Below, in pieces: positions 6,315 through 14,888 of a stretch of DNA of 36,103 bases; the stretch's first letter is position 1, and each line of letters begins with the position of its first letter. The position numbers and the translations under genes were made by a program. Source of the DNA: an uncultured Bacteroidales bacterium (GTDB taxonomy: Bacteria > Bacteroidota > Bacteroidia > Bacteroidales > Paludibacteraceae); the NCBI GenBank assembly GCA_945827635.1, contig CALZOG010000014.1, positions 1 through 36,103 of the forward strand. Reading direction: 5' to 3'. The notes below the pieces were generated by a model that had not been told where the DNA came from, did not search any database, and worked only from the letters and a program-made list of their open reading frames with translations.

Positions 6315-9305
6315 ATGAATACGAAACTGTTTGTTCTATCCCTGCTGTTAGGCATGTCGAGCCTGTCAGTTATGGCGCAAGCCGAATCCGGTTCGGCAGG
6401 TGCAGTGCCTGTAATCGAGGGTGATTCAATAAGTATGCAGCGTGCAGCCAGTCGTCAGGACTCGTTGGGTGCAATTCTGTACAGTCAGGGTCAGTTTGCT
6501 GAGGCGCAGCGTTGCTTCCGTGAGGCAGCGGGTTGGCGCAAGCGTCTGTTAGGCCGCCGTTCGTCAGCATACCTGCGGTCGGTGACCTATCTGGCATCGT
6601 CGTACTATCATTCAGGTGACATCAAGCAGGCTATAGCCGTGGGCGATAGTCTGATTCAACTGATCACCGACTCGGTGTCGCCAAACTACGCCGACCTGTA
6701 TGACGTATATACCAATCAGATGTACTGCTACTACGCTCTGCGCCGCATGGACAGAGCGATTGAGTATGCACATAAGGCAGTGGATGTGCTTGAGCGTCAG
6801 GATAAGATGTACGTGCACTCGTACGTGCATGCGCTCGCGAACCTTGGTTACTGTCTGGATGTAGCCAAGCGTAACGATGAAGCCAAGCGCTACCTCGACC
6901 ATGCTGCGGTAATTGCCAACGACTCACTCAAGCCTACCGACAATGCTACACTGGAGGTGATGAACTCACGGGCATACAACTACTCGTACCGCGGCGATTA
7001 CGGTAAGGCTATCGAGATCATGTACGAGGTAGTAAAACGGACAAAAGAGGTAGCACCCGAATCACCGAACCTGGCTATCCGAATGGCGGCATTGTCGTAC
7101 TTCTACGCCGCTATCGAGAACTATGACGATGCAATAGAGGTTACCAAAGAGGTGCTGCCGCTGTACAAGAAGTTCTATGGCGAGAATTCGTTCAACTACA
7201 ACGATCTGGGTCAGCGTTTAGGCAACTATTATCGCGAGTCGGGTAGAGTAGCAGAGGCGCTGCCTTACCATCAGCGTGCCGTGGAGATAGCCGAGCAGAC
7301 GTATGGCAAGCAGCACCGTGAGTATGCACTGGCGTTGGGCAACTTGGCAGCAGACTATCATCGGATGGATTCCATCGACCGGGCACTTGCGCTGTACACC
7401 GAGGCTGTAGAAACGATGCAGCGTGCCGATCTGGAGGCTGCACTTATTCTTGAGTTCAATATCACCAATGTGCTTGCCGATGCCGGACGATACCAAGAGG
7501 CATTGCCGAAAGCGGAGCAGATAATCAAGACTTTCCGCGACTCGGTAGGTATCTACAACCGCGATTTTCCCGTAGCTCTCGGTCATCTTGCCGCTCTGTA
7601 CCGCAAGGCTGAGAACTATGAGCAATCGCTGAAAGTGAAGCGTGAGATTGTGGATATCCTATCCATGCGCGTAAATCAGGTATTTCCATCGTTGACCGAG
7701 CGTGCCCGCGCCGAATACTACGGCAGCTTGCGTCACCACTTCAACCAGATTATTCCTTGTGCGCTGAAGGCAGAATCGCCGTTTGCTACGACACTGTTAT
7801 ACGATGCCAATCTTGTTAACAAAGGTTTGCTGCTGTCCTCATCGATCGAGTTTGCCCGCTTCGTAGAGCAGAAAGGTAATCAAGAGTTGATTGCCGACTA
7901 CCAGAACCTGCGCCAACTGCAGTTGGCGCAGCAACGCTACCTGCAGCAGCCTGTTAGGTATCAGAATCCGGATACCGTGCGCATGCGTCAGGCGCAGATT
8001 GATGACTTGGAGCAGCAAGTGATGATCGCGTGTCATGAGTACGGCTCGTTTATGGACCGCCTGCGTATCACCACCGCTGATGTGCGCAAGGCGCTGAAGA
8101 AAGGTGAGGTGGCTATCGAGTTTATGCAGGACAAAGGCCGCAAATCCAATGGCGAGTTTGTAGCCCTTATCCTTCGTCCGGAGTGGACAGCACCGAAGAT
8201 GGTTCAGATCCCGAACAAGGATTACCTGCAGCAGTTCGTAGAGATGCGCGCGCGTACCTATCTAAATACACAATTGTCCGATACCATCTGGCGGGATATA
8301 TTGCGCGTAGGACAGATCAAACCGACCGACAAGGTGTATTTCGCACCCGATGGACCGCTCTATCAGTTGGCAATCGAGTATCTGCCGTACACCACGGGTT
8401 ATCAGGGTGCTGCGCAGATGTCCACCGACACTATTATGCCTACCATGGCGGATGTGTATAACCTGTTCCGACTGTCGTCCACGCGTGAGTTGTGCTTCCG
8501 CAACACGGATGCTTTCCAACTGGAGAAAGCGCGTCTGCGCGAGGCTGTATTGTACGGTGGCGTATATTACAACCCCGAGAACCGGCGCGGCGCCATTCAG
8601 TACCTGCCGGGTACACTCAGTGAGGTGCAATCTATCGCCGAGCAGATCGGTACAAAGCATATGTTCACCGCCATGGGCGCATCCGAGGAGCAGTTCAAGC
8701 AGATGTCCGGGCAGGCTCCCGAACTGATGCATATTGCTACTCACGGCTTCTGCCTCTCTGACGTGACAGAGGAGAATGCGATGCAACGCACAGGTATGTT
8801 GTTAGCTAACTCGGAGAACGCATGGAAGGGCGAAGATGTTCAGCCCTCGCGTGAGGATGGTATTCTTACTGCGCAGGAGATTGCCGGACTGAACCTGTCA
8901 GGCAACCAACTGACTGTCCTTTCCGCTTGCGAGACGGCACTTGGTACTATCACATCGGATGGTGTGATGGGGCTGCAGCGTGGCTTCAAGAAAGCCGGTG
9001 TGCATGCGCTGATCATGTCGCTCTGGCAGGTTAACGACGAGGCGACGGAGAAGATGATGAAGGCGTTCTACAAGCATCTGAACGAAGGCATGACTCCTCG
9101 CGAAGCACTGCGCAGCGCACAATACGACCTGCGTGGATTCAAGCCCGAACGGATAGAAGAGGAGGATTCGGAAGAGGTGCAGGCGCGCAAACTGAAGTTC
9201 CTGCGTCAATCGCAAGTACGTGCTGCGAACAAGGCCAAGCGGTATCCGTTTGCTCACCCGAGATACTGGGCGGCGTTTATCCTGCTTGACGCAACCGATA
9301 AATAA
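6315..9305 (+). CDS. Secreted TPR protein with C-terminal CHAT peptidase domain
   Basis: 996 aa. A signal peptide occupies about residues 1-21 (ends VMAQA). Residues about 40-460 are tandem TPR units of about 42 residues (for example YADLYDVYTNQMYCYYALRR and DDAIEVTKEVLPLYKKFYGE), in the kinesin-light-chain style. A helical linker follows. The last 300 residues are a CHAT (caspase HetF-associated with TPR) domain with both catalytic residues in place: His810 in HIATHGF and Cys872 in LSACETALG. The QVNDEAT block and the closing HPRYWAAFILL are also typical. CHAT proteins are caspase/separase-like proteases whose partners vary. The signal peptide places this one outside the cytoplasm. The target is unknown and there is no adjacent gasdermin or other recognised effector. 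Confidence 0.92.
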   Translation: MNTKLFVLSLLLGMSSLSVMAQAESGSAGAVPVIEGDSISMQRAASRQDSLGAILYSQGQFAEAQRCFREAAGWRKRLLGRRSSAYLRSVTYLASSYYHSGDIKQAIAVGDSLIQLITDSVSPNYADLYDVYTNQMYCYYALRRMDRAIEYAHKAVDVLERQDKMYVHSYVHALANLGYCLDVAKRNDEAKRYLDHAAVIANDSLKPTDNATLEVMNSRAYNYSYRGDYGKAIEIMYEVVKRTKEVAPESPNLAIRMAALSYFYAAIENYDDAIEVTKEVLPLYKKFYGENSFNYNDLGQRLGNYYRESGRVAEALPYHQRAVEIAEQTYGKQHREYALALGNLAADYHRMDSIDRALALYTEAVETMQRADLEAALILEFNITNVLADAGRYQEALPKAEQIIKTFRDSVGIYNRDFPVALGHLAALYRKAENYEQSLKVKREIVDILSMRVNQVFPSLTERARAEYYGSLRHHFNQIIPCALKAESPFATTLLYDANLVNKGLLLSSSIEFARFVEQKGNQELIADYQNLRQLQLAQQRYLQQPVRYQNPDTVRMRQAQIDDLEQQVMIACHEYGSFMDRLRITTADVRKALKKGEVAIEFMQDKGRKSNGEFVALILRPEWTAPKMVQIPNKDYLQQFVEMRARTYLNTQLSDTIWRDILRVGQIKPTDKVYFAPDGPLYQLAIEYLPYTTGYQGAAQMSTDTIMPTMADVYNLFRLSSTRELCFRNTDAFQLEKARLREAVLYGGVYYNPENRRGAIQYLPGTLSEVQSIAEQIGTKHMFTAMGASEEQFKQMSGQAPELMHIATHGFCLSDVTEENAMQRTGMLLANSENAWKGEDVQPSREDGILTAQEIAGLNLSGNQLTVLSACETALGTITSDGVMGLQRGFKKAGVHALIMSLWQVNDEATEKMMKAFYKHLNEGMTPREALRSAQYDLRGFKPERIEEEDSEEVQARKLKFLRQSQVRAANKAKRYPFAHPRYWAAFILLDATDK

Positions 9306-9308
9306 TTA

Positions 9309-9326
9309 CATCCGCCAATCTTGGCG
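9309..9326 (+). other. Perfect inverted repeat between the CHAT gene and lplA
   Basis: TCCGCCAA-TC-TTGGCGGA forms a strong short hairpin without a T tract. It overlaps the leader of the lipoate ligase gene. It could attenuate or protect the transcript, but no role can be shown. Confidence 0.5.
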
Positions 9327-9334
9327 GATAGGAT

Positions 9335-9961
9335 ATGCGTATGAAAGTAATCAATCAGCCCAAAGGTCAGCCTCTGGCGTGGTATCTGGATGAGGAGATA
9401 CGCTTGGCGCACCAGGTGCAACAGGATGAGCTGTTCTTCAGCTGGACGGTTGCACCAACCGTTATCTACGGCAGACATCAGCAACGCGAGGCGGAGGTGA
9501 ATATCCCATACTGCGAGGCACACGGTATAGCCGTAGTGCAGCGCAAGAGCGGTGGCGGTTGCGTGTATGCCGATCAGGGTAACCTGATGCTCAGTCTCAT
9601 CAGCCCGGATACACACAGCGAAGTGGTGTTTGAGCGATTCCTGGCTCTGGTTGCCGGTGTTCTCCGTTCGTTAGGATTGAATGCTGTAACAACGGCGCAT
9701 AATGACATATTGGTAGACGGCAAGAAGGTGAGCGGTAATGCGTGTTATGCGTTGCCAAACGCGACTATCGTGCACGGCACGCTGATGTACGATGTGGATA
9801 TCGATGCGCTGGAGCAGGCTATCACGCCGAGCGAGGCGAAGCTCAGCAAGCATGCGGTGCAGTCGGTCCGTCAGCGAGTGATGAACATCCGTCCGCTACT
9901 GCCCGGCATACGGGATATTGATGCCTTGGCAGAAGCGTTTGCCCAATTGTTAAACGGCTAA
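9335..9961 (+). CDS. Lipoate--protein ligase A family protein (short form)
   Basis: 208 aa. It carries the catalytic-core motifs of lipoate-protein ligase: RKSGGGCVYAD (70-80; family R-R-x-S-G-G-G-x-V-x-x-D), HNDILVDGKKVSGNA (122-136) with the catalytic lysine of the KxSGNA loop, and HGTLMYDVD. Such enzymes activate lipoate with ATP and attach it to lysines of E2 and GcvH proteins in the cytoplasm. The C-terminal accessory domain of E. coli LplA is absent, so a separate accessory protein or octanoyltransferase-like use is possible. Two ATGs (9335 and 9341) are close together and the first is used here. Confidence 0.85.
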   Translation: MRMKVINQPKGQPLAWYLDEEIRLAHQVQQDELFFSWTVAPTVIYGRHQQREAEVNIPYCEAHGIAVVQRKSGGGCVYADQGNLMLSLISPDTHSEVVFERFLALVAGVLRSLGLNAVTTAHNDILVDGKKVSGNACYALPNATIVHGTLMYDVDIDALEQAITPSEAKLSKHAVQSVRQRVMNIRPLLPGIRDIDALAEAFAQLLNG

Positions 9962-10014
9962 TGTATGCAATCGTTACATTGTTAAGCTGCTAATAATCTT
10001 TAATACATATCATC

Positions 10015-10764
10015 ATGAAAAATACTACTCTATGGCTGGCATTGTGCCGCAATCTGCTTATCTCAATCGGTATTTACGGAGCTCTGATGCTCTTGCTTTG
10101 GGGCGCTCAAGTGTGGTTTGACTACGAGTTGCTACATTTCGGCAACGCTGCATGGTGCGTAGGCATCCCTGCCAGCGTTATAGGTGTAGCGTATATTCTA
10201 ACGATACGTGATCCGCAAAACTTTACAGGCTTCTTTGCCGGCATAGTGATGTCAGCACTGCTTGGTGTGCAATTCTTTCTGCAAGGACAGATAGACAGCA
10301 CATTTCTTTATTTCTTCGTGTTCATTCCTTTCCAAATGATGTCTATCTATAAATGGAGTCGTTCAAAGGGTGAGGGAGGTGCAAGTTTTGAAACGCAGTT
10401 TCTGGATACGCCGCGATTCTGGCTGACAATAGGCTTGTTTGTGGTGCTTACAGTGGGCGACTATATGTTAGCATCGTTTGCGTTCCGGAAAGACGGACTG
10501 ACTGAAAATGTAGCCGTCAAGCTGCTAAACGGACTAATGATATCCTCGTCATTCCTTGCCAACTATTGGCTTATCTACCGCAAGAATGATGCATGGATCT
10601 ATTGGATCATTTACAGCGTGGCAGGTATAGGATTATTCATCCTGCTTCACAATGTATTCTCAATTGTTCTGTTTATCTTCTTCTTGATCATTAACGGTTC
10701 TGCCGGTGTGGCTTGGATCAAGATGACGACAAAAGAGAACTACGGCTGGTTGATCGGCAAATAA
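10015..10764 (+). CDS. PnuC-family vitamin/nucleoside transporter
   Basis: 249 aa with about seven hydrophobic segments. It fits the PnuC family of facilitators (NMN/nicotinamide riboside and related vitamin uptake). Visible marks are FIPFQMMSIYKWSRSKG after the middle helices (family Q-x-x-x-x-Y-x-W) and the ANYWLIYRKNDAWIYWIIYSVAGIGLFI block (family N-W-x-x-W-x-x-x-x-x-x). The substrate within the family (nicotinamide riboside, thiamine, riboflavin or deoxynucleoside) cannot be set. No riboswitch is visible in the 53-nt gap upstream. It lies 53 nt after lplA. Confidence 0.8.
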   Translation: MKNTTLWLALCRNLLISIGIYGALMLLLWGAQVWFDYELLHFGNAAWCVGIPASVIGVAYILTIRDPQNFTGFFAGIVMSALLGVQFFLQGQIDSTFLYFFVFIPFQMMSIYKWSRSKGEGGASFETQFLDTPRFWLTIGLFVVLTVGDYMLASFAFRKDGLTENVAVKLLNGLMISSSFLANYWLIYRKNDAWIYWIIYSVAGIGLFILLHNVFSIVLFIFFLIINGSAGVAWIKMTTKENYGWLIGK

Positions 10765-10770
10765 CAGCAC

Positions 10771-10788
10771 TCAGCCATGATTGGCTGA
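10771..10788 (+). other. Hairpin between pnuC-like gene and trpB2
   Basis: TCAGCCA-TGAT-TGGCTGA is a 7-bp stem with a 4-nt loop, 7 nt after the pnuC-like stop. No T tract follows, so termination is uncertain. Confidence 0.4.
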
Positions 10789-10825
10789 AATATATTATAC
10801 CTAAAGATATACTATTAAATCAATT

Positions 10826-12142
10826 ATGCAAAAACGTTTTCTTCTGCCAGAGTCGGAGTTGCCGACCCGGTGGTACAACATTCAGGCAGATATGCCCAAC
10901 AAGCCTCTGCCCCCCATCCATCCCGTTACCAAACAGCCGGTAGGCGTTGATGATTTGTCGCATATCTTCGCGCACGAATGCGCGGTACAGGAATTGGATA
11001 CTGAGCATGCCTGGATCGATATTCCGCAGCCCGTGCTGGAAATGTACAAGTATTACCGCTCTACGCCTCTTGTGCGTGCGTACGCACTGGAGCAGGCCTT
11101 AGGCACACCGGCTCATATATACTTTAAGAACGAGAGTGTCAACCCCTTAGGATCCCACAAGCTAAATTCGGCTCTACCTCAGTGCTACTATTGCAAACAA
11201 GAGGGCGTGACGAATGTCACGACAGAGACCGGTGCCGGACAATGGGGTGCAGCTCTCAGCTATGCTGCGAAGGTCTTCGGACTGGAGTGTGCAGTGTATC
11301 AGGTAAAAGTATCCATGCAGCAGAAGCCGTATCGCTCAAGTATTATGCGTACGTTTGGTGCTACAGTAGAAGGCTCGCCATCCATGTCCACGCGCGCAGG
11401 CAAAGATATTATCACTCGCGAACCTAATCATCCCGGATCGCTCGGTACGGCTATATCAGAGGCTATAGAACTTGCCACCACTACTCCGAACTGCAAATAT
11501 ACCCTCGGCTCGGTGCTGAATCATGTAGCACTTCATCAGTCCATCATCGGCTTGGAAGCTGAGAAACAGATGGCCATGGCGGGTGAGTACCCGGATGTGG
11601 TTATTGCTTGCTTTGGCGGTGGCAGTAACTTTGGCGGCATAGCCTTCCCGTTCATGCGGCACAATATATTGAACGGCAAGCACACGCAGTTTATAGCCGC
11701 TGAACCTGAATGCTGCCCGAAGCTCACACGTGGCGAATTCCGTTACGACTTTGGTGACTCGGCAGGCTACACACCGTTGCTACCGATGTTCACCCTCGGG
11801 CATGAGTTCAAGCCGTCCAACATCCACGCCGGCGGATTGCGTTACCACGGCGCAGGAGTTATCGTCAGCCAGCTGCTGAAAGATGGCATGATGCAGGGTG
11901 TGGATATTCCGCAGCTTGAGACCTTTGAGGCCGCAACACTTTTTGCCCGCACCGAGGGAATCATTCCGGCTCCGGAGAGCGCACATGCCATTGCTGCCAC
12001 TATTCGCGAGGCCAAGCGTTGTGCCGATACCGGCGAACAGAAAGTTATTCTGTTTAACCTCAGCGGTCATGGACTCATCGACATGCAGGCGTACGACCAG
12101 TACAACAACGGCGACTTGGTTAACTACGCATATAAGGGATAA
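10826..12142 (+). CDS. trpB2: Tryptophan synthase beta-like protein, TrpB2 type
   Basis: 438 aa, longer than canonical TrpB1 (about 400) and matching the TrpB2 group, with the long N-terminal PLPPIHPVTKQPVGVDDL segment. The PLP lysine is Lys112 in NPLGSHKLNSA. The catalytic glutamate stretch ETGAGQWG is at 134-141, and a glycine-rich phosphate site CFGGGSNFGG comes later. Established role: condensation of indole with serine to tryptophan, usually without a TrpA partner. No trpA or other trp gene is nearby, so it may scavenge indole. It is followed by a terminator-like hairpin shared with the convergent GTPase gene. Confidence 0.92.
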   Translation: MQKRFLLPESELPTRWYNIQADMPNKPLPPIHPVTKQPVGVDDLSHIFAHECAVQELDTEHAWIDIPQPVLEMYKYYRSTPLVRAYALEQALGTPAHIYFKNESVNPLGSHKLNSALPQCYYCKQEGVTNVTTETGAGQWGAALSYAAKVFGLECAVYQVKVSMQQKPYRSSIMRTFGATVEGSPSMSTRAGKDIITREPNHPGSLGTAISEAIELATTTPNCKYTLGSVLNHVALHQSIIGLEAEKQMAMAGEYPDVVIACFGGGSNFGGIAFPFMRHNILNGKHTQFIAAEPECCPKLTRGEFRYDFGDSAGYTPLLPMFTLGHEFKPSNIHAGGLRYHGAGVIVSQLLKDGMMQGVDIPQLETFEAATLFARTEGIIPAPESAHAIAATIREAKRCADTGEQKVILFNLSGHGLIDMQAYDQYNNGDLVNYAYKG

Positions 12143-12173
12143 GGAATCCTATTCGTCAGAAAGGATGCTACAC

Positions 12174-12212
12174 CAAAAGCAAAAGGTCGCCATTCATCGG
12201 TCTTTTGCTTTG
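12174..12212. terminator. Bidirectional terminator-like hairpin between convergent genes
   Basis: AAAGCAAAAG and CTTTTGCTTT form a 10-bp arm pair around a 16-nt loop. It lies 32 nt after the trpB2 stop and 32 nt before the stop of the convergent GTPase gene. A and T runs on both sides allow action in either direction. Confidence 0.6.
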
Positions 12213-12243
12213 CATATCGGTCAGTTGGTCATGCAGTCTTGTT

Positions 12244-13500
12244 TTACGCCAGGCAGGCGTCCAGCGCCTCGGTGATAGCATGCCGGTCAAGGTGCTGACC
12301 GATGAATACAAGTTTCTGCATGCGGTCGCCGTACTGCTCATCCCAGTCGCGGAGGATGCCGGGTTCGGAGCGAGCCATGAGCATCAGTTCTTCTTCGGGC
12401 ATCGTGGCGTACCACTGTCCTGCCTGCTTGAGGTTGAACTGCTTGCCTGCTTGCTCAAACACGTAGCACATGTCGTATTCGTCGTTGAAGTAACACATAC
12501 CTTTGGCGCGGATCACCTCTTTCGGCCAGTGTCGGGCAACGAACTCGTCGAACTTGTTGAGGTCGAACGGCTGCCGGCGGAAATATACGAATGTGCCTAT
12601 GCCGTACTCTTCTGCCTCACCCTCATCGTCGTGGTGATGGTGGTGATGATGTTCGTGGTCGTGGTGGTGATGCTCGTGCTCCTCATGCGCCTCGTGGTCG
12701 TGGTGTTCGTCATCATGATCGTGGTGATGTTCGTGGTGCTCGTGCTCGTCATGATCGTCATGATCATCGATTTCGGCTTTTTCCACCTCGTGTACCCAGG
12801 TAGCGCTGGTGGCTACATCATCAAAGTCGAAAGCGTGGGTGTTGAGTATCTTGTCGAAGTCCACATCGCCGTAGTCGCAGGGAATGATCTCCGCTTTGGG
12901 CTGTATGGCGCGGATGATGGCAGTGAGGTGATCGAGCTCGCGCGGGCTGATCTCGGAGGCTTTGTTGAGCAGGATCTTGTTGCAGAACTCAATCTGCTCA
13001 ATCACGAGCCGTTCGATATCCTCCTCGCCTATATGCTCCTGTTGCAGACTGTCGCCGCAACCGAACTCGTCACGCATACGCAGTGCATCCACCACAGTTA
13101 CGATACAATCCAAACGCGGCAGGTCATGTCCGGCGTAGTTCGTAACAATCTGCGGGATAGAGCAGAGCGTTTGTGCTATAGGTGCGGGTTCGCAGATGCC
13201 GGAGGCTTCGATCACGATGTAGTCGAACTTCTTTTGCGAGGTTATGTCGTTGAGTTGCTCAACGAGGTCCATCTTCAGCGTGCAGCAGATGCATCCGTTC
13301 TGCAGTGCTACGAGGCTGTCGTCTTTTTGTCCGACCACTCCGCCTTTGGCTATCAGGTCGGCATCGATGTTCACTTCGCCAATGTCGTTGACGATCACGG
13401 CAAACTTTATTCCTTTGCGGTTGTTGAGGATCCGGTTGAGCAGGGTAGTCTTGCCGCTGCCCAGATATCCGGTTAATAGTAATACAGGTACTGTTGTCAT
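12244..13500 (-). CDS. COG0523/CobW-type metal-chaperone GTPase with His-rich insert
   Basis: 418 aa. G3E GTPase marks: Walker A GYLGSGKTT (11-19), metal-binding NGCICC (68-73, the family C-x-C-C), IVIEASGICEP (95-105) and LLNKASE (177-183). The CobW C-terminal domain follows from about 300. Between them, residues 245-293 are almost only His, Asp and Glu, a probable zinc (or cobalt/nickel) buffer. Such proteins hand Zn(II) to client enzymes, often in zinc limitation. No Zur-like operator was recognised upstream. The His tract makes the opposite strand look open, but that frame is a shadow. Confidence 0.92.
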   Translation of the reverse strand: MTTVPVLLLTGYLGSGKTTLLNRILNNRKGIKFAVIVNDIGEVNIDADLIAKGGVVGQKDDSLVALQNGCICCTLKMDLVEQLNDITSQKKFDYIVIEASGICEPAPIAQTLCSIPQIVTNYAGHDLPRLDCIVTVVDALRMRDEFGCGDSLQQEHIGEEDIERLVIEQIEFCNKILLNKASEISPRELDHLTAIIRAIQPKAEIIPCDYGDVDFDKILNTHAFDFDDVATSATWVHEVEKAEIDDHDDHDEHEHHEHHHDHDDEHHDHEAHEEHEHHHHDHEHHHHHHHDDEGEAEEYGIGTFVYFRRQPFDLNKFDEFVARHWPKEVIRAKGMCYFNDEYDMCYVFEQAGKQFNLKQAGQWYATMPEEELMLMARSEPGILRDWDEQYGDRMQKLVFIGQHLDRHAITEALDACLA

Positions 13501-13517
13501 TATCTTTATTTGTTATA

Positions 13518-13579
13518 GTCGAAAGACCGATTTGCTTCGCTTCACTCAAAGCAGAAAGACCGTGCTTCGCACTCAAAGC
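13518..13579. repeat. Two imperfect short repeats upstream of the GTPase gene
   Basis: GAAAGACCG followed by a CTTCGC-containing palindrome and ACTCAAAGC occurs twice (from 13519 and from 13550). It resembles in style the CGCTTCGCT/ACGTTCG segments at 717-960 and the ACCGCTGCGCTGA tandem at 35993. I see no gene in 13501-13766. Confidence 0.55.
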
Positions 13580-13766
13580 CTATTATGCCTTGTATAAGTT
13601 TTTATCATTGAGCAGGCATCGCCAGCGGTCTATATTCTTCCTAACAAATTTTGTGCCGCAATGCATCAGTTGCCAAATTGTCATTCGATTTATCGAGCCA
13701 TCATTTCACTATTCATACTGTATCCGTCGACAGATTAGAAAAATATTGTACTTTTTATTGTTTTCA

Positions 13767-13798
13767 TTTGCATATATCAAAATATTTTTGTATCTTTG
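13767..13798 (+). promoter_or_regulatory. Promoter for the RhuM-like gene and its structured leader
   Basis: TTTG (13767-13770), a 20-nt spacer, TATCTTTG (13791-13798). Transcription would start near 13805, so repeat element B (13816-13912) is nearly the whole of a leader of about 138 nt. Confidence 0.8.
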
Positions 13799-13815
13799 TG
13801 GTGTCTTTCCCGAGA

Positions 13816-13912
13816 GGGGTCCCCGACGCAACGTGTTGCGGTGGGGAGAGCGGAGGCATATGTCGCCTTTATGCCGCTTAACGGCATCCGATGCGACAGC
13901 ATTGCCGAACGC
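13816..13912 (+). repeat. Copy B of the hairpin-rich repeat element, in a 5' leader
   Basis: Stem 1: CCCC-GA-CGCAA / TTGCG-GT-GGGG. Stem 2: TGTCGC/GCGACA enclosing ATGCCG-CTTAA-CGGCAT. It closes with ATTGCCGAACGC. Compared with copy C, the stem-1 sequence and the stem-2 loop differ while pairing is kept. It lies between the promoter at 13767-13798 and the RhuM-like start at 13943. Confidence 0.75.
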
Positions 13913-13942
13913 GAAGATGACATAAAAAGGCGTTTATTGACG

Positions 13943-14821
13943 ATGAAGGACGAAATAGTATTATATCAACCAGATGCGGAAATCCAATTGGAGGTTCGGT
14001 TGCAGGATGAAACTGTATGGCTTACTCAGCAGCAAATGGCGATGTTGTTTGGAGTAAAAGAGAACAATATTACGTATCATATCCAAGGGATATATAAGAC
14101 TCGTGAATTAGAACCGGAAGCAACTACTCAAAAAATTAGAGTACTTCGTTTAGAGGGCAAACGGAAGGTAATGCGTCCTATTGATTTCTACAATTTAGAT
14201 ATGATTATTTCTGTAGGTTACCGCGTGAATAGCACAAATGCAACTCAATTCCGTCGTTGGGCGACTTCTGTGCTCAAAGAATACATGCTCCGAGGATACG
14301 CAGTAAACCAACGTCTTCTGGCAGTAGAAAATCGTATAGACCGTAAACTTCAAGAACATACAGACCAAATTAAGGAATTACAAAACAAGGTAGATTTTTT
14401 CGTCCGCACAAATATACCGCCGGTGGAGCAAGTGTTCTTCGAAGGAGAGTTCTTTGCTGCCAGAGCACTTTTGGAGAGATTGATTAAGTCAGCACACAAA
14501 CAAGTAATAATCATAGATCGTTATGTGGATTCCGCTACATTTGAGATGTTAGATGTGCGTGCAAAAGGAGTGACGGCAGATATCTATTCGGATAGCGAAC
14601 ATACGTCATTGCGCGAAATGCACAACGCTTCTAAAGGAGTGCAGCCGGTCAATACACATAAATGGTCAAAGCCTTCACACGATAGATGGTTGATAATTGA
14701 TGAAAGTCTTTATCATTGTGGACATTCTCTGAAAGATATGGGAAAGAAACTATCCGCCATTACATTGATGGGCACAAACCCAGAAACGATATTGAAAGAA
14801 ATAATCGTTAGAGGGAAATGA
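13943..14821 (+). CDS. RhuM-like protein with C-terminal PLD-like domain
   Basis: 292 aa from ATG 13943 (MKDEIVLYQPDAEIQLEVR), where family homology begins; the open frame upstream is the repeat element. The N-terminal half matches RhuM/virulence-type proteins: DETVWLTQQQMAMLFGV, a predicted DNA-binding helix-turn-helix, then DFYNLDMIISVGYRVNS and FRRWATSVLKEYMLRGYAVN. A helical linker (about 130-160) leads to a C-terminal region with QVIIIDRYVD and SHDRWLIID (245-253). The latter is the H-D-R-F/W-L-I-I-D pattern of phospholipase-D-like degenerate domains in this family. The role is not established; many copies sit in mobile or defence-like contexts. Here it has its own promoter and a structured leader, next to decayed DNA and a transposase. 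Confidence 0.8.
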   Translation: MKDEIVLYQPDAEIQLEVRLQDETVWLTQQQMAMLFGVKENNITYHIQGIYKTRELEPEATTQKIRVLRLEGKRKVMRPIDFYNLDMIISVGYRVNSTNATQFRRWATSVLKEYMLRGYAVNQRLLAVENRIDRKLQEHTDQIKELQNKVDFFVRTNIPPVEQVFFEGEFFAARALLERLIKSAHKQVIIIDRYVDSATFEMLDVRAKGVTADIYSDSEHTSLREMHNASKGVQPVNTHKWSKPSHDRWLIIDESLYHCGHSLKDMGKKLSAITLMGTNPETILKEIIVRGK

Positions 14822-14888
14822 AATAAGAAGTTAAATAACCATTAACCACACATAACAGACAGGATTATTTTTAGCATCGTGTTTGATG

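Noticed and set aside
6315..9305. CHAT protein as part of a gasdermin-type or CRISPR-linked defence island
   Set aside because: No gasdermin, effector or cas gene is nearby; the neighbours are housekeeping genes and the protein has a signal peptide.
9962..10014. Riboswitch upstream of the PnuC-like gene
   Set aside because: The gap is only 53 nt and AT-rich, too short for NAD, TPP or FMN aptamers, and no conserved core was seen.
12205..13476. 423-codon frame on the plus strand opposite the GTPase
   Set aside because: It mirrors the G3E GTPase; the valine/methionine-rich stretch is only the complement of the His tract.
13796..13942. N-terminal extension of the RhuM-like protein from 13796
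   Set aside because: It begins within the -7 box of the promoter and translates the repeat element; family homology begins at ATG 13943.
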